Origin: Kribbella sp. VKM Ac-2569
Lineage (GTDB): Bacteria; Actinomycetota; Actinomycetes; Propionibacteriales; Kribbellaceae
Direction: 5' to 3'
Assembly (NCBI RefSeq): GCF_004216905.1
Contig: NZ_SGXJ01000003.1
Coordinates: 1,116,001-1,180,000, forward strand
Length of the DNA: 64,000 bases
Both the position numbers and the translations under genes were made by a program. The number at the start of each line of letters is the position of its first letter. Positions within the stretch are counted from its first letter, which is position 1. Shown here one piece after another: positions 7,740 to 17,172 of this stretch. The notes under the pieces were generated by a model. The model did not search any database. It was given only the letters and a program-made list of their open reading frames with translations, and was not told where the DNA came from.

Positions 7740-8609
7740 TCAGGTCGCGGCGAGCCGCTTCTTCTCCTTCTCGATGTCGAAGTCGGCCGCGGGCCACTCC
7801 GGGTTCAGCTCCTTGAGCGTCTCCAGGAGGATCGTGGTGACGGCCCAGTTGCGGTACCACTTACGGTCGCTCGGGATGACGTACCAGGGCGCGTCAGGTG
7901 TGTTGCAGCGCTCGAGCGCAGCGTGGTACGCCTCCATGTAGTCCGGCCACAGCTGCCGCTCGTCGACGTCGCCCGGGTTGTACTTCCAGTGCTTGGTCGG
8001 GTCGTCGAGCCGCGCCTCGAGCCGGGCCCGCTGCTCGTCGGCCGAGATGTGCAGGTAGCACTTCACGATCGTCACGCCGCTCGCGGTCAGCTCGGCCTCG
8101 AACTCGTTGATCTGGTCGTACCGCCGGGTCCACACGTTCGGCGTGACCAGCTCGCGCACCCGGGCGATCAGCACGTCCTCATAGTGCGACCGGTCGAAGA
8201 TCCCGATCATCCCGTGACCCGGCACCGCCTGCCGGATCCGCCACAGGAACCCGCGGCGCTTCTCGGCCGGCGTCGGCGCCTTGAACGACGTGATCTTCAG
8301 GCCCTGCGGGTCCATCAGGCCCGCGCCGTGCCGGATCACCCCGCCCTTGCCGGAGGTGTCCATCCCCTGCAGCACCAGCAGAATGCTCCGCTCGCCACCG
8401 GTCCGGCCCTCGGCGAACAGCCGTTCCTGCCAGTCCGAGACCTCGGCGCCGAGCTGCTCCAGCGCGAGCTTCCCCTCGTCCTTGGTCCCGCTGAACCCCG
8501 CCGACGCACGCGTGTCGTACTTCGTCAGGTCCACCTCGCCGGCCGGCACCCGCAGTTGCTCGCGCAGTCCCCCACCGGCTGCCTTCTGGCCCTTCTTCTG
8601 CTTCGCCAT
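7740..8609 (-). CDS. ppk2: PPK2-family polyphosphate:nucleotide phosphotransferase
   Basis: 289-residue cytoplasmic enzyme using polyphosphate to phosphorylate nucleotides, or the reverse. The Walker A region is GMDTSGKGGVIRH, Walker B is FDRSHYEDVL, and the lid segment holds RARLEARLDDPTKHWKYNPGD. The single-domain length fits class I PPK2 enzymes that act on nucleoside diphosphates or monophosphates; the precise class is not settled by reading. The start at 8609 (MAKQKKGQK) follows the zapE stop by four bases, so the two are likely cotranscribed. The 18 codons further upstream overlap zapE and are not used. Confidence 0.9.
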   Translation of the reverse strand: MAKQKKGQKAAGGGLREQLRVPAGEVDLTKYDTRASAGFSGTKDEGKLALEQLGAEVSDWQERLFAEGRTGGERSILLVLQGMDTSGKGGVIRHGAGLMDPQGLKITSFKAPTPAEKRRGFLWRIRQAVPGHGMIGIFDRSHYEDVLIARVRELVTPNVWTRRYDQINEFEAELTASGVTIVKCYLHISADEQRARLEARLDDPTKHWKYNPGDVDERQLWPDYMEAYHAALERCNTPDAPWYVIPSDRKWYRNWAVTTILLETLKELNPEWPAADFDIEKEKKRLAAT

Positions 8610-8613
8610 TAGG

Positions 8614-9663
8614 TCATCCTGCCTCATCGATCCCAGACTTCGGCGGACGTTCACATGCGGCACGGGCCAACGCGATCAGCCGCGACAGGGCGCGCAGGTA
8701 CTTCTTGCGGTAGCCGCCCTTCAGCATCTCGGCCGAGAACAGCTGGTCGAGCGGCACACCACCCGCGAGGAGCGGCAAGTTGCGGTCGTACATGCGGTCC
8801 GCGAGCACCACCATCCGCAAGGCCACGTTCTCGTCGGTCAGCGGCCGTACGTCGGTGATCGCCACCGTCTCGATCCCGTCGAGCAGAGCGCCGTACTTGC
8901 TCGGATGCAGCTCGGCCAGGTGCCGGTGCAGGTCGACGAAGTGGTCGCACGACGCGTTCGCCCGTACTGCGGCCTCTTGTTCGACCTTCTCGTCAGGCCA
9001 CGGATCCGGCGCCACAGGCAGGTCCCGGTGCCGGTAGTCGGGCCCGTCCACCCGCCGTACGTCGAAACGCGCGGCGAGCCCCTGGATCTCGCGGAGGAAC
9101 TCGATCGCCTGGAAACGACCCTCGCCGAGCTTGTCGGGCAACGTGTTCGAGGTCGCCGCGAACTCGACGCCGTCCTCGACCAGCTGGCCGAGCAGCCGCG
9201 AGATCAGCATCGTGTCGCCGGGATCGTCGAGCTCGAACTCGTCGATGCAGATCAGCCGGTACGACGACAGCGCCTCGACCGCCGTCCGCAGCCCGAGGGC
9301 ACCGACCAGGTTGGTGAGCTCGACGAACGTGCAGTACATCTTCGGTCCCGAGGACTCGTGCCACAACGACGCGAGCAGGTGCGTCTTGCCGACGCCGAAT
9401 CCACCGTCGAGGTAGATGCCCGGCTTGTCCGGGGACTCGGTCCGTCCGCGCAACCGCGACCAGAGCGACGGCGCCGGTCGCGGCTTGGCCAGCTTCTCGG
9501 CCCGCGCCGACAGCACCGCGAGCGCCTCCGCCTGCGACGGCTCGTCCGGATCCGGGCGGTACGTGCCGAACCGGACATCGGCGAACCGCGGCGGAGGCAC
9601 ACACTCCGACAACAGCCGATCCGGCGTGACCTCCGGCATCCGCCCACTCAACCGCACGACCAT
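8614..9663 (-). CDS. zapE: Cell division protein ZapE / AFG1-like ATPase
   Basis: 349-residue P-loop ATPase of the AFG1/LACE1/ZapE family, associated in other bacteria with Z-ring constriction. Walker A is GGFGVGKTHLL, Walker B is LICIDEFELDD, and sensor-type residues follow in FAATSNTLPDKL. The segment GLDQLF-like near the C-terminus (VPLDQLFSAEM) belongs to the family's C-terminal region. The start at 9663 (MVVRLSGRMPEV) is chosen because the 34 codons upstream look non-coding. Downstream ppk2 is probably in the same transcript. Confidence 0.88.
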   Translation of the reverse strand: MVVRLSGRMPEVTPDRLLSECVPPPRFADVRFGTYRPDPDEPSQAEALAVLSARAEKLAKPRPAPSLWSRLRGRTESPDKPGIYLDGGFGVGKTHLLASLWHESSGPKMYCTFVELTNLVGALGLRTAVEALSSYRLICIDEFELDDPGDTMLISRLLGQLVEDGVEFAATSNTLPDKLGEGRFQAIEFLREIQGLAARFDVRRVDGPDYRHRDLPVAPDPWPDEKVEQEAAVRANASCDHFVDLHRHLAELHPSKYGALLDGIETVAITDVRPLTDENVALRMVVLADRMYDRNLPLLAGGVPLDQLFSAEMLKGGYRKKYLRALSRLIALARAACERPPKSGIDEAG

Positions 9664-9764
9664 GCGCCCAACCCTAAGGTCTCGCACCTTGAGCACCCAC
9701 CAACCACGGATCGCCCGCCGAAATGGTCGGTGCGGGCACAAAGTCGGGGCTGTGGCCTTGACCA

Positions 9765-9787
9765 CTTTCTTACTTTCAGTTAGGAAG
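9765..9787. promoter_or_regulatory. Imperfect dyad before the sugar ABC operon, likely ROK operator
   Basis: CTTTCTTAC, five bases, GTTAGGAAG: seven of nine positions pair. It lies 40-63 bases upstream of the solute-binding protein start. A related element (CACTTTAGTAC ... GTAAGGAAGTG) lies before the ROK repressor gene at 17173-17199. The shared half-site is roughly TAAGGAAGT. Confidence 0.5.
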
Positions 9788-9827
9788 TTGTGGAGAGGGT
9801 CGTGAGGCGAACTACGAGGAGTCTCCG

Positions 9828-11129
9828 ATGGGCGAACAGCACGTACGGCGGCGGACGGTTCTGAAAGGGGCGGTGGGTGCGCTCGGCCTCGGGCCGGCGC
9901 TGGCCGCCTGCGGCGGTAGTGACAGCGGGGGCGGCACCACGAGCGGCGGGAAGGCCGTGGTCCGGATGTGGTCCTGGTACAACGACCAGGAGGACCAGTT
10001 CCCGAAGCTGATCAGCGCGTTCGAGGCCGCGCACAGCAACATCAAGATCGAGAACCGGATCTTCGGCACCCCGGACCAGTACCTGCCCGCGTTGCAGGCC
10101 GCGGTCGCGGGTGGCGACGTACCGGAGATCTTCGCGCCGCACACGCGGGCGCTGACCTACGGCACCGGCGGGGTGTCGGCCGACCTGAAGCAGGAGCTCG
10201 GCGACGACTTCCTGAAGGACTTCTTCGACTCGGCCAACCAGGAGTACACGCTGGACGGCAAGCAGTACGCCGTCGGCTGGATGGCGCAGACGTTCGGCCT
10301 GTTCTACAACCCGGACATGCTCAAGAAGGCCGGCGTCGCAGAGGACGGCATCGAGACCTGGGACGACCTGATCGCAGCGGCCGCGAAGATCAAGGCGACC
10401 GGTAAGTTCCCGGTGGCGCTCAGCTGCAATCCGACGACCAGCTCGCTGGACTTCTTCCTGCCGCTGATCACGCAGGTCGCCGACGACCCGACGTACTACC
10501 TGAAGCTCGACCAGCTCAAGGACGGCGCGACGTACGAGGACCCGAAGGTGGTCCAGGCGATCGAGCTGCAGCAGAAGATCGTGAAGGCGGGCGTGTTCCA
10601 GCCCGGTACGACCGGCACCAGCGGCGACCAGGCACCGCAGATCTTCTACACCGGGAAGTCCGCGATGCTGTTCAACGGCAGCTGGACACCGCAGGGGCTG
10701 ACCAAGGATGCGACGCCGGCGTTCAACAAGCTGTACAAGGTGATGAAGACGCCGGCGATCGCGCCCGGCAAGCGGCACTGGACGGCGAACCAGGCGGGTG
10801 CCGGGTGGGCGTTGTCGGCGACCAGCAAGAACAAGGACGCCGCGCTGGAGTTCCTGAAGTTCATGTACTCGGCCGACCAGTACTCCCCCACCATGAACGG
10901 CTCCAACTCGATGCCGGCCACGAAGAGCGCGGCGGCCCGGATCGAGTTGCCGATCATGAAGCAGATGACGTCCTGGCTGCTCGACGGCGACGGCTGCCCG
11001 CACATCCCGTTCGGTCCCGGCTCGGTGGCGGCCGGCGATCCGCTCGCGAAGATCTTCGACGGCAGCGGCGAGCCGGCGGCGGTCGCGAAGGCGATGCAGC
11101 AGGCGGTGCAGAACGCCAAGGGCGGCTGA
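9828..11129 (+). CDS. Sugar ABC transporter substrate-binding lipoprotein
   Basis: 433-residue family-1 extracellular solute-binding protein. The signal peptide begins with a twin-arginine motif RRRTVLKG and ends in the lipobox LAAC with acylated Cys28, so it is exported folded and anchored outside the membrane. A Gly/Ser-rich tether follows. Sugar-binding fold features include FYNPDMLKKAGV and AMLFNGSW. It is first in an operon with two permeases, a VOC protein, an aldo/keto reductase and a GH1 beta-glucosidase. A plant-derived glucoside or short beta-glucan fragment is therefore a reasonable substrate guess. A predicted ROK operator sits upstream. Confidence 0.92.
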   Translation: MGEQHVRRRTVLKGAVGALGLGPALAACGGSDSGGGTTSGGKAVVRMWSWYNDQEDQFPKLISAFEAAHSNIKIENRIFGTPDQYLPALQAAVAGGDVPEIFAPHTRALTYGTGGVSADLKQELGDDFLKDFFDSANQEYTLDGKQYAVGWMAQTFGLFYNPDMLKKAGVAEDGIETWDDLIAAAAKIKATGKFPVALSCNPTTSSLDFFLPLITQVADDPTYYLKLDQLKDGATYEDPKVVQAIELQQKIVKAGVFQPGTTGTSGDQAPQIFYTGKSAMLFNGSWTPQGLTKDATPAFNKLYKVMKTPAIAPGKRHWTANQAGAGWALSATSKNKDAALEFLKFMYSADQYSPTMNGSNSMPATKSAAARIELPIMKQMTSWLLDGDGCPHIPFGPGSVAAGDPLAKIFDGSGEPAAVAKAMQQAVQNAKGG

Positions 11130-11133
11130 TCGG

Positions 11134-12051
11134 ATGGCGACAGCCCAATTCTTCGGGACGCCACTGAGAAAATCACAAAGAGTCGCAGGCTATCTCTTCG
11201 TTCTTCCCACGTTCGTCCTGTTCCTGGGTTTCGTACTCTGGCCGATCCTCTACACGGCGTACCTGAGCCTGACCTCGTGGGGCGGGTTCGGGGCGCCGCG
11301 GTTCGTGAACCTCGACAACTACAGCCGGATGCTGCACGATCCGGTGGCGCGCCGGGCGTTGATCGTGACGCTGGTGCTGACCGGCGTGACGACGGCGATC
11401 CTGACGTTCCTGGGTCTCGTCACGGCGGTGCTGGTGAACGTGATCTGGCCGAAAGTCGGTGTCGTCGTCCGGACCATCCTGTTCATCCCCGGGATCGTCT
11501 CGTTCGTCGTGTCGGCAGTGCTCTGGAAGCTGATCTACGACCCGAACATCGGCACGCTCAACCGGTTGCTCGGGGCAATCGGTCTGGACAGTCTGCAGCA
11601 CCAGTGGCTGGCCGACCACAAGACAGTGCTGCCCGCGATCATCGTGGTGACAGTGTGGGGCGGACTCGGTTTCAACATGCTGATCTACTTCGCCGGTCTG
11701 CAGAGCATCGATCCCAACCTGTACGAGGCCGCGGCCATGGATGGCGCCAACACCGTCCAGCAGTTCCGCCACATCACGGTCCCGAGTCTGCGGATCGTGA
11801 CCGGCCTGATCGTCAGTCTCGGGTTGCTCAACGGGTTCAAGGCGTTCGACGTGATCTTCGTGATGACAGGCGGCGGGCCGAACCACGCCAGCGAAGTCCT
11901 CGGCACCTATCTCTACTCGCTGGCCTTCGGGTCGACGTCCGGCTCGATCCCGCAACTGGGGTACGCCAGCGCATTCAGCGTCGTGACGATGGTGCTGTGC
12001 ACGCTCGCGGTGATCGCTCAGCTCTGGCTGACCCGGAGGGCGGACCGATGA
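11134..12051 (+). CDS. Sugar ABC transporter permease, MalF/UgpA type
   Basis: 305-residue inner-membrane permease with about six transmembrane helices, the first at GYLFVLPTFVLFLGFVLW. The cytoplasmic EAA loop that docks the ATPase reads EAAAMDGANTVQQFRHITVP. It starts four bases after the binding protein gene, and its stop overlaps the second permease start by 4 bp. No ATPase gene occurs in this operon; such importers usually borrow a shared MsiK-type ATPase encoded elsewhere. Confidence 0.93.
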   Translation: MATAQFFGTPLRKSQRVAGYLFVLPTFVLFLGFVLWPILYTAYLSLTSWGGFGAPRFVNLDNYSRMLHDPVARRALIVTLVLTGVTTAILTFLGLVTAVLVNVIWPKVGVVVRTILFIPGIVSFVVSAVLWKLIYDPNIGTLNRLLGAIGLDSLQHQWLADHKTVLPAIIVVTVWGGLGFNMLIYFAGLQSIDPNLYEAAAMDGANTVQQFRHITVPSLRIVTGLIVSLGLLNGFKAFDVIFVMTGGGPNHASEVLGTYLYSLAFGSTSGSIPQLGYASAFSVVTMVLCTLAVIAQLWLTRRADR

Positions 12052-12872
12052 GGAAGAGTCTGCTCGGCAAGTCGTTCGCGACGTTCGTGCTGTTGCCGTT
12101 CTGCCTGCTGATGGCGTTCCCGTTCGTGTGGATGCTCCTCACGTCGCTGCGCGAGCAGAACACGATCTTCAACGGCCCGATCATTCCGCGGAAGTTCACC
12201 GGTACGGCGTACCGGGACGCCTGGACGTCGATCGAGTTCCCGCTGCATTTCTGGAACAGCGTGTGGATCACGTCGGTGACGGTGATCGGCGTACTCATCT
12301 TCGCCACACTCAGCGGGTACGCGTTCGCGAAGCTCGACTTCCCGTTCCGCAACACGCTGTTCGTGCTGCTGCTGACGACGCTGATGATGCCGTCCACGGC
12401 GCTGATCATCCCGCTGTACCTCGAGCTCAAGTCGTTCGGGCTGCTCGACAGCCAGGCCGGTCTGCTGGTGCTGTACATCTCCGGATCGGCGCCGTTCGCG
12501 ATGTTCCTGATGCGGGCGTTCTTCCAGACGTTGCCGGACGAGCTGATCGAGGCCGCGCGGGTGGACGGCGGCAGCGAGCTGACGATCTTCCGGCGGGTGA
12601 TCCTGCCGCTCACGAGGCCCGGGATCGCGACCGTGGTGATCTTCCAGTTCCTGTCCACCTGGAACGAGTTCCTGATCGCCAACACGGTCCTGCGGAACAC
12701 CGATTCGCTCCCGTTGCAGCCGGTGCTGTTCACGCTGATGGGTCAGTACTCCACGAACTGGCCGGCGCTCACCGCCGGCCTCACGTTGTCCGTCGTACCG
12801 GTCGTCATCGTCTACGTCCGGATGCAGCGGCAGTTCGTCGCCGGGATGATGCTCGGCGCCGTCAAGAACTAG
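12048..12872 (+). CDS. Sugar ABC transporter permease, MalG/UgpE type
   Basis: 274-residue second permease of the importer, with six predicted membrane helices starting LLPFCLLMAFPFVWMLL. The EAA loop is EAARVDGGSELTIFRRVILP, ending with the usual LTRPG. Its ATG overlaps the upstream stop (ATGA), consistent with a heterodimer made in equal amounts. It is longer in-frame upstream, but those codons lie inside the first permease gene. Confidence 0.93.
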   Translation: MRKSLLGKSFATFVLLPFCLLMAFPFVWMLLTSLREQNTIFNGPIIPRKFTGTAYRDAWTSIEFPLHFWNSVWITSVTVIGVLIFATLSGYAFAKLDFPFRNTLFVLLLTTLMMPSTALIIPLYLELKSFGLLDSQAGLLVLYISGSAPFAMFLMRAFFQTLPDELIEAARVDGGSELTIFRRVILPLTRPGIATVVIFQFLSTWNEFLIANTVLRNTDSLPLQPVLFTLMGQYSTNWPALTAGLTLSVVPVVIVYVRMQRQFVAGMMLGAVKN

Positions 12873-12882
12873 AGGAGGTCGG

Positions 12883-13659
12883 ATGCCGATCAAGAACGTC
12901 GTGGTCAACTGCGTCGATGTCGAGCGCTCGGTCGAGTACTACACGCGGTTTCTCGAGCTCGAGCTGGTCGGCGAGGTTTCGCCGGAACGCGCCGTACTCG
13001 ACGCGGTGACCGCGACGGTCGAGTTACGGACCGTAGGCAACGGCCGGGAGCAGAGCACCTGGTCCCCGGACGATCTGCAGAAGGGTTTCCGGCATCTCGG
13101 CTTCAAGGTGGATCGGCTGGACGAGCGGGCGGAGGCACTGAAGGCCGGCGGGGTCGAGTTCAAGCTGGACCCGCTCGATGCCGAGGGCGAGGTCCGGATC
13201 TGTTTCTTCTACGATCCGGACGGCACGCTGCTCGAGATGATCCAGGGCGACCTGCAGTACGCCGAGATCATGGACGCGGACGGGGTGGCGCGGGAGCGGG
13301 CGCTCGGCGTACCGTCACGCCCGCGGTTCGACCACATCGCGGTCACCATCGAGGACCGCGACGCCACGGCCGCGCACTACCACGAGCGCCACGGCTTCGA
13401 CTTCATCGGAACCATCGAGCAGCCGCACGACAGCCGCGGCTTCCACATCGGCTACCTCAAGGGCGGCGACACCGTCCTCGAGGTCTTCACGTACGACGTC
13501 CCGAAGACCTCGCGCGACCCGCAGCTCGACGTGGCGGGATTCGCGTACGCCGAACTCGAGGGCGACCCGCCCGACCTGCCGGTCGCGATCTCGCCCGACG
13601 GGACGAAGGTCTACGTCGACTCCGACGGGTTCGCGTACGCCGTAGGCTCCGGCGCATGA
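12883..13659 (+). CDS. Two-domain VOC (glyoxalase/dioxygenase fold) protein
   Basis: 258 residues with two vicinal-oxygen-chelate halves. The first (residues 1-120) begins IKNVVVNCVDVERSVEYYTRF and contains FFYDPDGTLLEMIQG, where the Glu is a typical metal ligand. The second begins around residue 146 at RFDHIAVTIEDRDATAAHYHERHGF (its His being another typical ligand position) and ends TVLEVFTYD. A strong AGGAGG site precedes the ATG. Its location between a sugar importer and sugar enzymes suggests an epimerase/isomerase or lyase step on an unusual sugar, but the reaction cannot be read from the sequence. Confidence 0.82.
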   Translation: MPIKNVVVNCVDVERSVEYYTRFLELELVGEVSPERAVLDAVTATVELRTVGNGREQSTWSPDDLQKGFRHLGFKVDRLDERAEALKAGGVEFKLDPLDAEGEVRICFFYDPDGTLLEMIQGDLQYAEIMDADGVARERALGVPSRPRFDHIAVTIEDRDATAAHYHERHGFDFIGTIEQPHDSRGFHIGYLKGGDTVLEVFTYDVPKTSRDPQLDVAGFAYAELEGDPPDLPVAISPDGTKVYVDSDGFAYAVGSGA

Positions 13660-14597
13660 CTGAAAACTGGCTCCGTCCGCTGGGTTCGACCGGTCTGACC
13701 GTCTCCGCCGCTTGCGCCGGCGGCAGCGGGATCGCCGGCATGCCCGCCGTCTTCGGGTACGACGTCACGCCCCAGGAAGCGGTCGACCTGGTACTGCGCG
13801 TGTTCGACAGCCCGCTCACCTGGATCGACACCTCCAACGGGTACGGCGACGGCTCCAGCGAGACCCGGATCGGCCAGGCGATCCGCGAGTACGGCGGACT
13901 GCCCGAAGGGTTCCTGGTCGCGACGAAGGTCGACGCGAAGGACGGCGACTACTCCGGCGCGCGCGTCCGGGCGAGCGTTGCCGAGAGCAAGGAGCGACTC
14001 GGGCTGGACGACCTGCCGCTGGTCCACCTGCACGACCCCGAGGCCCACAACTTCGAGTCGATGCGTGACGCCGTCGACACCCTGATGCAGCTGCGCGCCG
14101 ACGGGGAGATCGGGCATGTCGGCCTGGCGGGCGGCGACACTCGTGAGCTGTCCCGGTACCTGGATCTCGGCGGGTTCGAAGTACTGCTCGTGCACAACCG
14201 CTGGAGCCTGGTCGACCACTCGGCCGAGGGCATCTTCCAGCGGGCTCGCGCGGAGGGCATCGCAGTCGTGAATGCCGCGGTCTACGGCGGCGGGATCCTC
14301 GCGAACCCGGCCGGCGCGACGAAGTACGCCTACCGCGAGGCGCCGGCCGCGGTCCTCGAGGCCGTGACGGAGATGGACAAGGCATGCCGCGAGTACGGCA
14401 CCGACCTCGCCACGGCCGCGCTCCGGCACTCGATCGACGACCCGGGCATCGCCGGCACGGTCGTCGGCATCACCAAGCCGGCCCGCGTCGACGCGCTGCT
14501 CGCTGCCCGGGATGCGGACCTGCCCGAGGAACTGCTTAACCGGTTAGGTAGCCTGCTTCCGGACAGGCAGTACTGGGTCGAGAAGGAGACGACGTGA
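13656..14597 (+). CDS. Aldo/keto reductase, aldose dehydrogenase-like
   Basis: 313-residue NAD(P)-linked oxidoreductase of the aldo/keto reductase barrel fold. The catalytic Asp-Tyr pair is in WIDTSNGYGDGSSE, the Lys in VATKVDAKDG, and the His/Asp segment is LVHLHDPEAHN. It looks closest to the D-threo-aldose/L-fucose dehydrogenase branch, which would oxidise a free sugar at C1. ATGA overlap with the VOC gene and GTGA overlap with the GH1 gene place it firmly in the operon. Confidence 0.87.
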   Translation: MTENWLRPLGSTGLTVSAACAGGSGIAGMPAVFGYDVTPQEAVDLVLRVFDSPLTWIDTSNGYGDGSSETRIGQAIREYGGLPEGFLVATKVDAKDGDYSGARVRASVAESKERLGLDDLPLVHLHDPEAHNFESMRDAVDTLMQLRADGEIGHVGLAGGDTRELSRYLDLGGFEVLLVHNRWSLVDHSAEGIFQRARAEGIAVVNAAVYGGGILANPAGATKYAYREAPAAVLEAVTEMDKACREYGTDLATAALRHSIDDPGIAGTVVGITKPARVDALLAARDADLPEELLNRLGSLLPDRQYWVEKETT

Positions 14598-15961
14598 CCA
14601 ACGGCTTCCCCAGCGGGTTTACCTGGGGCGCGGCAACCGCGTCGTACCAGGTCGAAGGCGCCACGACAGAGGACGGCCGCGGCCCGAGTATCTGGGACAC
14701 GTTCGCCCACACTCCGGGGCGGATCGCGGACGGCACCACCGGCGATGTGGCCGTCGAGCACTACGTCCGGTTCGCCGACGACGTCCGGCTGCTGGCGGAC
14801 CTCGGGCTGAACGCGTACCGGTTCTCGATCGCGTGGCCGCGGATCGTGCCCGCAGGCTCGGGTACGGCCAACCAGGCCGGACTCGACTTCTACCGGCGGC
14901 TCGCTGAGACGTGCCTGGAGAACGGCGTCACGCCGTACGCGACGCTCTATCACTGGGACCTGCCGCAGCCGCTCGAGGACGCCGGCGGCTGGCTGGTGCG
15001 CGACACGGCCGAGCGTTTCCGTGACTACGCCGCCGTCACGCACGACGCGCTGTCGGACGTGATCAAGCACTGGATGACGCTGAACGAGCCGTGGTGCTCG
15101 GCGTTCCTCGGGTACGGCAACGGCGAGCACGCGCCGGGTCGGACCGAAGGCGCCGATGCCTTGAAGGCAGTGCACCACCTGCTGCTCGGGCACGGTCTGG
15201 CGCTGGACGCGATCCGGTCCGAGGACGGGACATACGGCATCGCGCTCAACCCGGCGCCGATCCACGCCGCCACCGACTCCCCCGCCGACCGCGACGCCGC
15301 ACGCCGCATCGACGGCCTGCGGAACCGTCTCTTCCTGGAGCCGTTGCTGTCCGGGCAGTACCCGGCGGACGTCCTGCAAGACACCGGGATGTCGGAGTGG
15401 TTCGCGGCGCAGGAGGCCGACCTGACGCTGATCGGGGCGCCGCTCGACTTCCTCGGCGTCAACTACTACTGCCCGACCACGGTGGCGGCGCCGGACGGGC
15501 CGATCTCGTCGCCGGTCGCGTCCACCCAGCCGGGCAGCGAGAACGTCGTTGCCGTCGACACCGGTCTCCCCCGGACCCAGATGGGCTGGCCGATCCAGGC
15601 GACCGGTCTGCGCGACATCCTGGTCACGATCAACAAGCTCGCGCCCGAGCTGCCGTTGTACGTGACGGAGAACGGTTCGGCGTACCTCGATGAGGTCACC
15701 GCGGACGGGACGGTCGAGGACGACGAGCGACTCGACTACCTCCAGCAGCACGTCGCCGTCTGCCAGGAACTGGCCACCGAGGGCTTCCCACTGAAGGGGT
15801 ACTTCGCCTGGTCGCTGCTCGACAACTTCGAGTGGGCCTGGGGCTATAGCCGCCGCTTCGGCATCGTGTACGTCGACTATGCGACGCAGGCGCGCATCGT
15901 GAAGAAGAGCGGCCGCTGGCTGCAGGACTTCCTCACGAGCGAGCGTTCTGGTGCGGAGTGA
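14594..15961 (+). CDS. GH1 family beta-glucosidase
   Basis: 455-residue glycoside hydrolase of family 1 with no signal peptide, so it cleaves imported disaccharides or glucosides in the cytoplasm. The N-terminal signature FTWGAATASYQVEG is intact. The acid/base is Glu165 in TLNEPW and the nucleophile is Glu359 in YVTENGS. It starts at a GTG overlapping the reductase stop. Its 3' end overlaps the convergent ROK repressor gene by 29 bp. It is the last gene of the importer operon. Confidence 0.95.
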   Translation: MTNGFPSGFTWGAATASYQVEGATTEDGRGPSIWDTFAHTPGRIADGTTGDVAVEHYVRFADDVRLLADLGLNAYRFSIAWPRIVPAGSGTANQAGLDFYRRLAETCLENGVTPYATLYHWDLPQPLEDAGGWLVRDTAERFRDYAAVTHDALSDVIKHWMTLNEPWCSAFLGYGNGEHAPGRTEGADALKAVHHLLLGHGLALDAIRSEDGTYGIALNPAPIHAATDSPADRDAARRIDGLRNRLFLEPLLSGQYPADVLQDTGMSEWFAAQEADLTLIGAPLDFLGVNYYCPTTVAAPDGPISSPVASTQPGSENVVAVDTGLPRTQMGWPIQATGLRDILVTINKLAPELPLYVTENGSAYLDEVTADGTVEDDERLDYLQQHVAVCQELATEGFPLKGYFAWSLLDNFEWAWGYSRRFGIVYVDYATQARIVKKSGRWLQDFLTSERSGAE

Positions 15962-17153
15962 GTTGACTATGTAGGACGAGCGAGGCGGCCCCTAGTGCCG
16001 CCGCGCTCGGACCGAGTTTGGAGAGCTCCACACGGGTCGGGTGCATCGCGCGGACGAACGACAGCCGGTTGAGCTCGGTCGACGCGACCCGGACGTAGAT
16101 GTCGCCGGCCTCGCTGAAGCCGGGCCCGGCCAGGATGATCTGGTCCAGGTCCAGCAGGTTGGTGATCGAGAGCAGCGCCTTCGCGAGGTACGTCGCGGAC
16201 TCCTCGATCAGCTCCACGCAGCGCGTGTCACCGCCGGCGGCGAGGCGCGCGATCTTGGCGAAGTCCGCGCGTACGGACGTCTGACGGCCGCGCAGACCGA
16301 GCTTGTCGACCAGCGTCGCGTCCTGTTCGGCGCGCGCGACGACCGCCGCCGGGGCGGCCAGGCTCTCCAGGCACCCCTGCCCGCCGCACCAGCACATCGG
16401 CCCGTTGACGTCGAGCACCATGTGGCCGATCTCGCCGACGTTCGACGACGAGCCGCGGTACACATCGCCGTTCGTCACCAGGCCGAGCCCGAAACCGGCC
16501 GCCAGGTACACGGTCGCGAAGTCGTTCACCGACGGGATCTTCCCGGCCCAGAACTCGCCGATGGCCGCGCAGGTCGAGTCGTTCTCCACCACGATCGGGT
16601 GGTCGATGGCCTCCTTCAGCGTGTGCCGCACCGCGAACGGTTCCCACGCGTACTTCTCCGAGTCCGTCCGCAGCAGCCGCGTCCCACCGCGCCCCTGCCG
16701 ACCGGCCAGCGCGACGCCCACCCCGACCAGCGTGGTCGGCTCGATCCCCGCCTTCACGATCAGGTCCTCGAGCTCGGCCGTGATCCGCTTGACGGCGGTC
16801 GCCGGCGCGTCCTTCCCGATCCCGCGCGACGACAGTTGCTCGATCACCCGGCCGCTCATGTCGGTGACGACGTACGTCGTACTCGGGGTGTCGACCGCGA
16901 TACCGACCGCGTGCCGCGCGCGCGGGTTGAACTGCAGCAGCGTGGCGCGTTTCCCGCCGGTCGGGTCGCCGTACCCGGTCTCGATGATCAGGCCGTCGGC
17001 GAGCAGTCGCTTGACCACCCGCGAGATCGACGCACCGGTCAGGCCGGAGCGGTCGGCGAGGTCGACGCGGGTCACCGTCCCGCTGGAACGGATCAGGTCG
17101 AGGATCGCGCTGTGCGTCTCCTGCGCGGTCGCACCTCTCAGAATCTTCGCCAC
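15933..17153 (-). CDS. ROK family transcriptional repressor
   Basis: 406 residues. A winged helix-turn-helix at residues 15-75 (GTVTRVDLADRSGLTGASIS) is followed by a ROK sugar-kinase fold. The zinc-binding ROK cluster is recognisable as CWCGGQGCLESL, and the domain contains AAGFGLGLVTNG. It probably senses a sugar or sugar phosphate and represses the adjoining importer/GH1 operon. The start at the GTG 17153 has GGGAGG just upstream; the in-frame ATG at 17216 would run through the predicted operator and is less likely. Confidence 0.9.
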   Translation of the reverse strand: MAKILRGATAQETHSAILDLIRSSGTVTRVDLADRSGLTGASISRVVKRLLADGLIIETGYGDPTGGKRATLLQFNPRARHAVGIAVDTPSTTYVVTDMSGRVIEQLSSRGIGKDAPATAVKRITAELEDLIVKAGIEPTTLVGVGVALAGRQGRGGTRLLRTDSEKYAWEPFAVRHTLKEAIDHPIVVENDSTCAAIGEFWAGKIPSVNDFATVYLAAGFGLGLVTNGDVYRGSSSNVGEIGHMVLDVNGPMCWCGGQGCLESLAAPAAVVARAEQDATLVDKLGLRGRQTSVRADFAKIARLAAGGDTRCVELIEESATYLAKALLSITNLLDLDQIILAGPGFSEAGDIYVRVASTELNRLSFVRAMHPTRVELSKLGPSAAALGAASLVLHSQLTPHQNARS

Positions 17154-17172
17154 GTCACCCTCCCTCGGAGCG

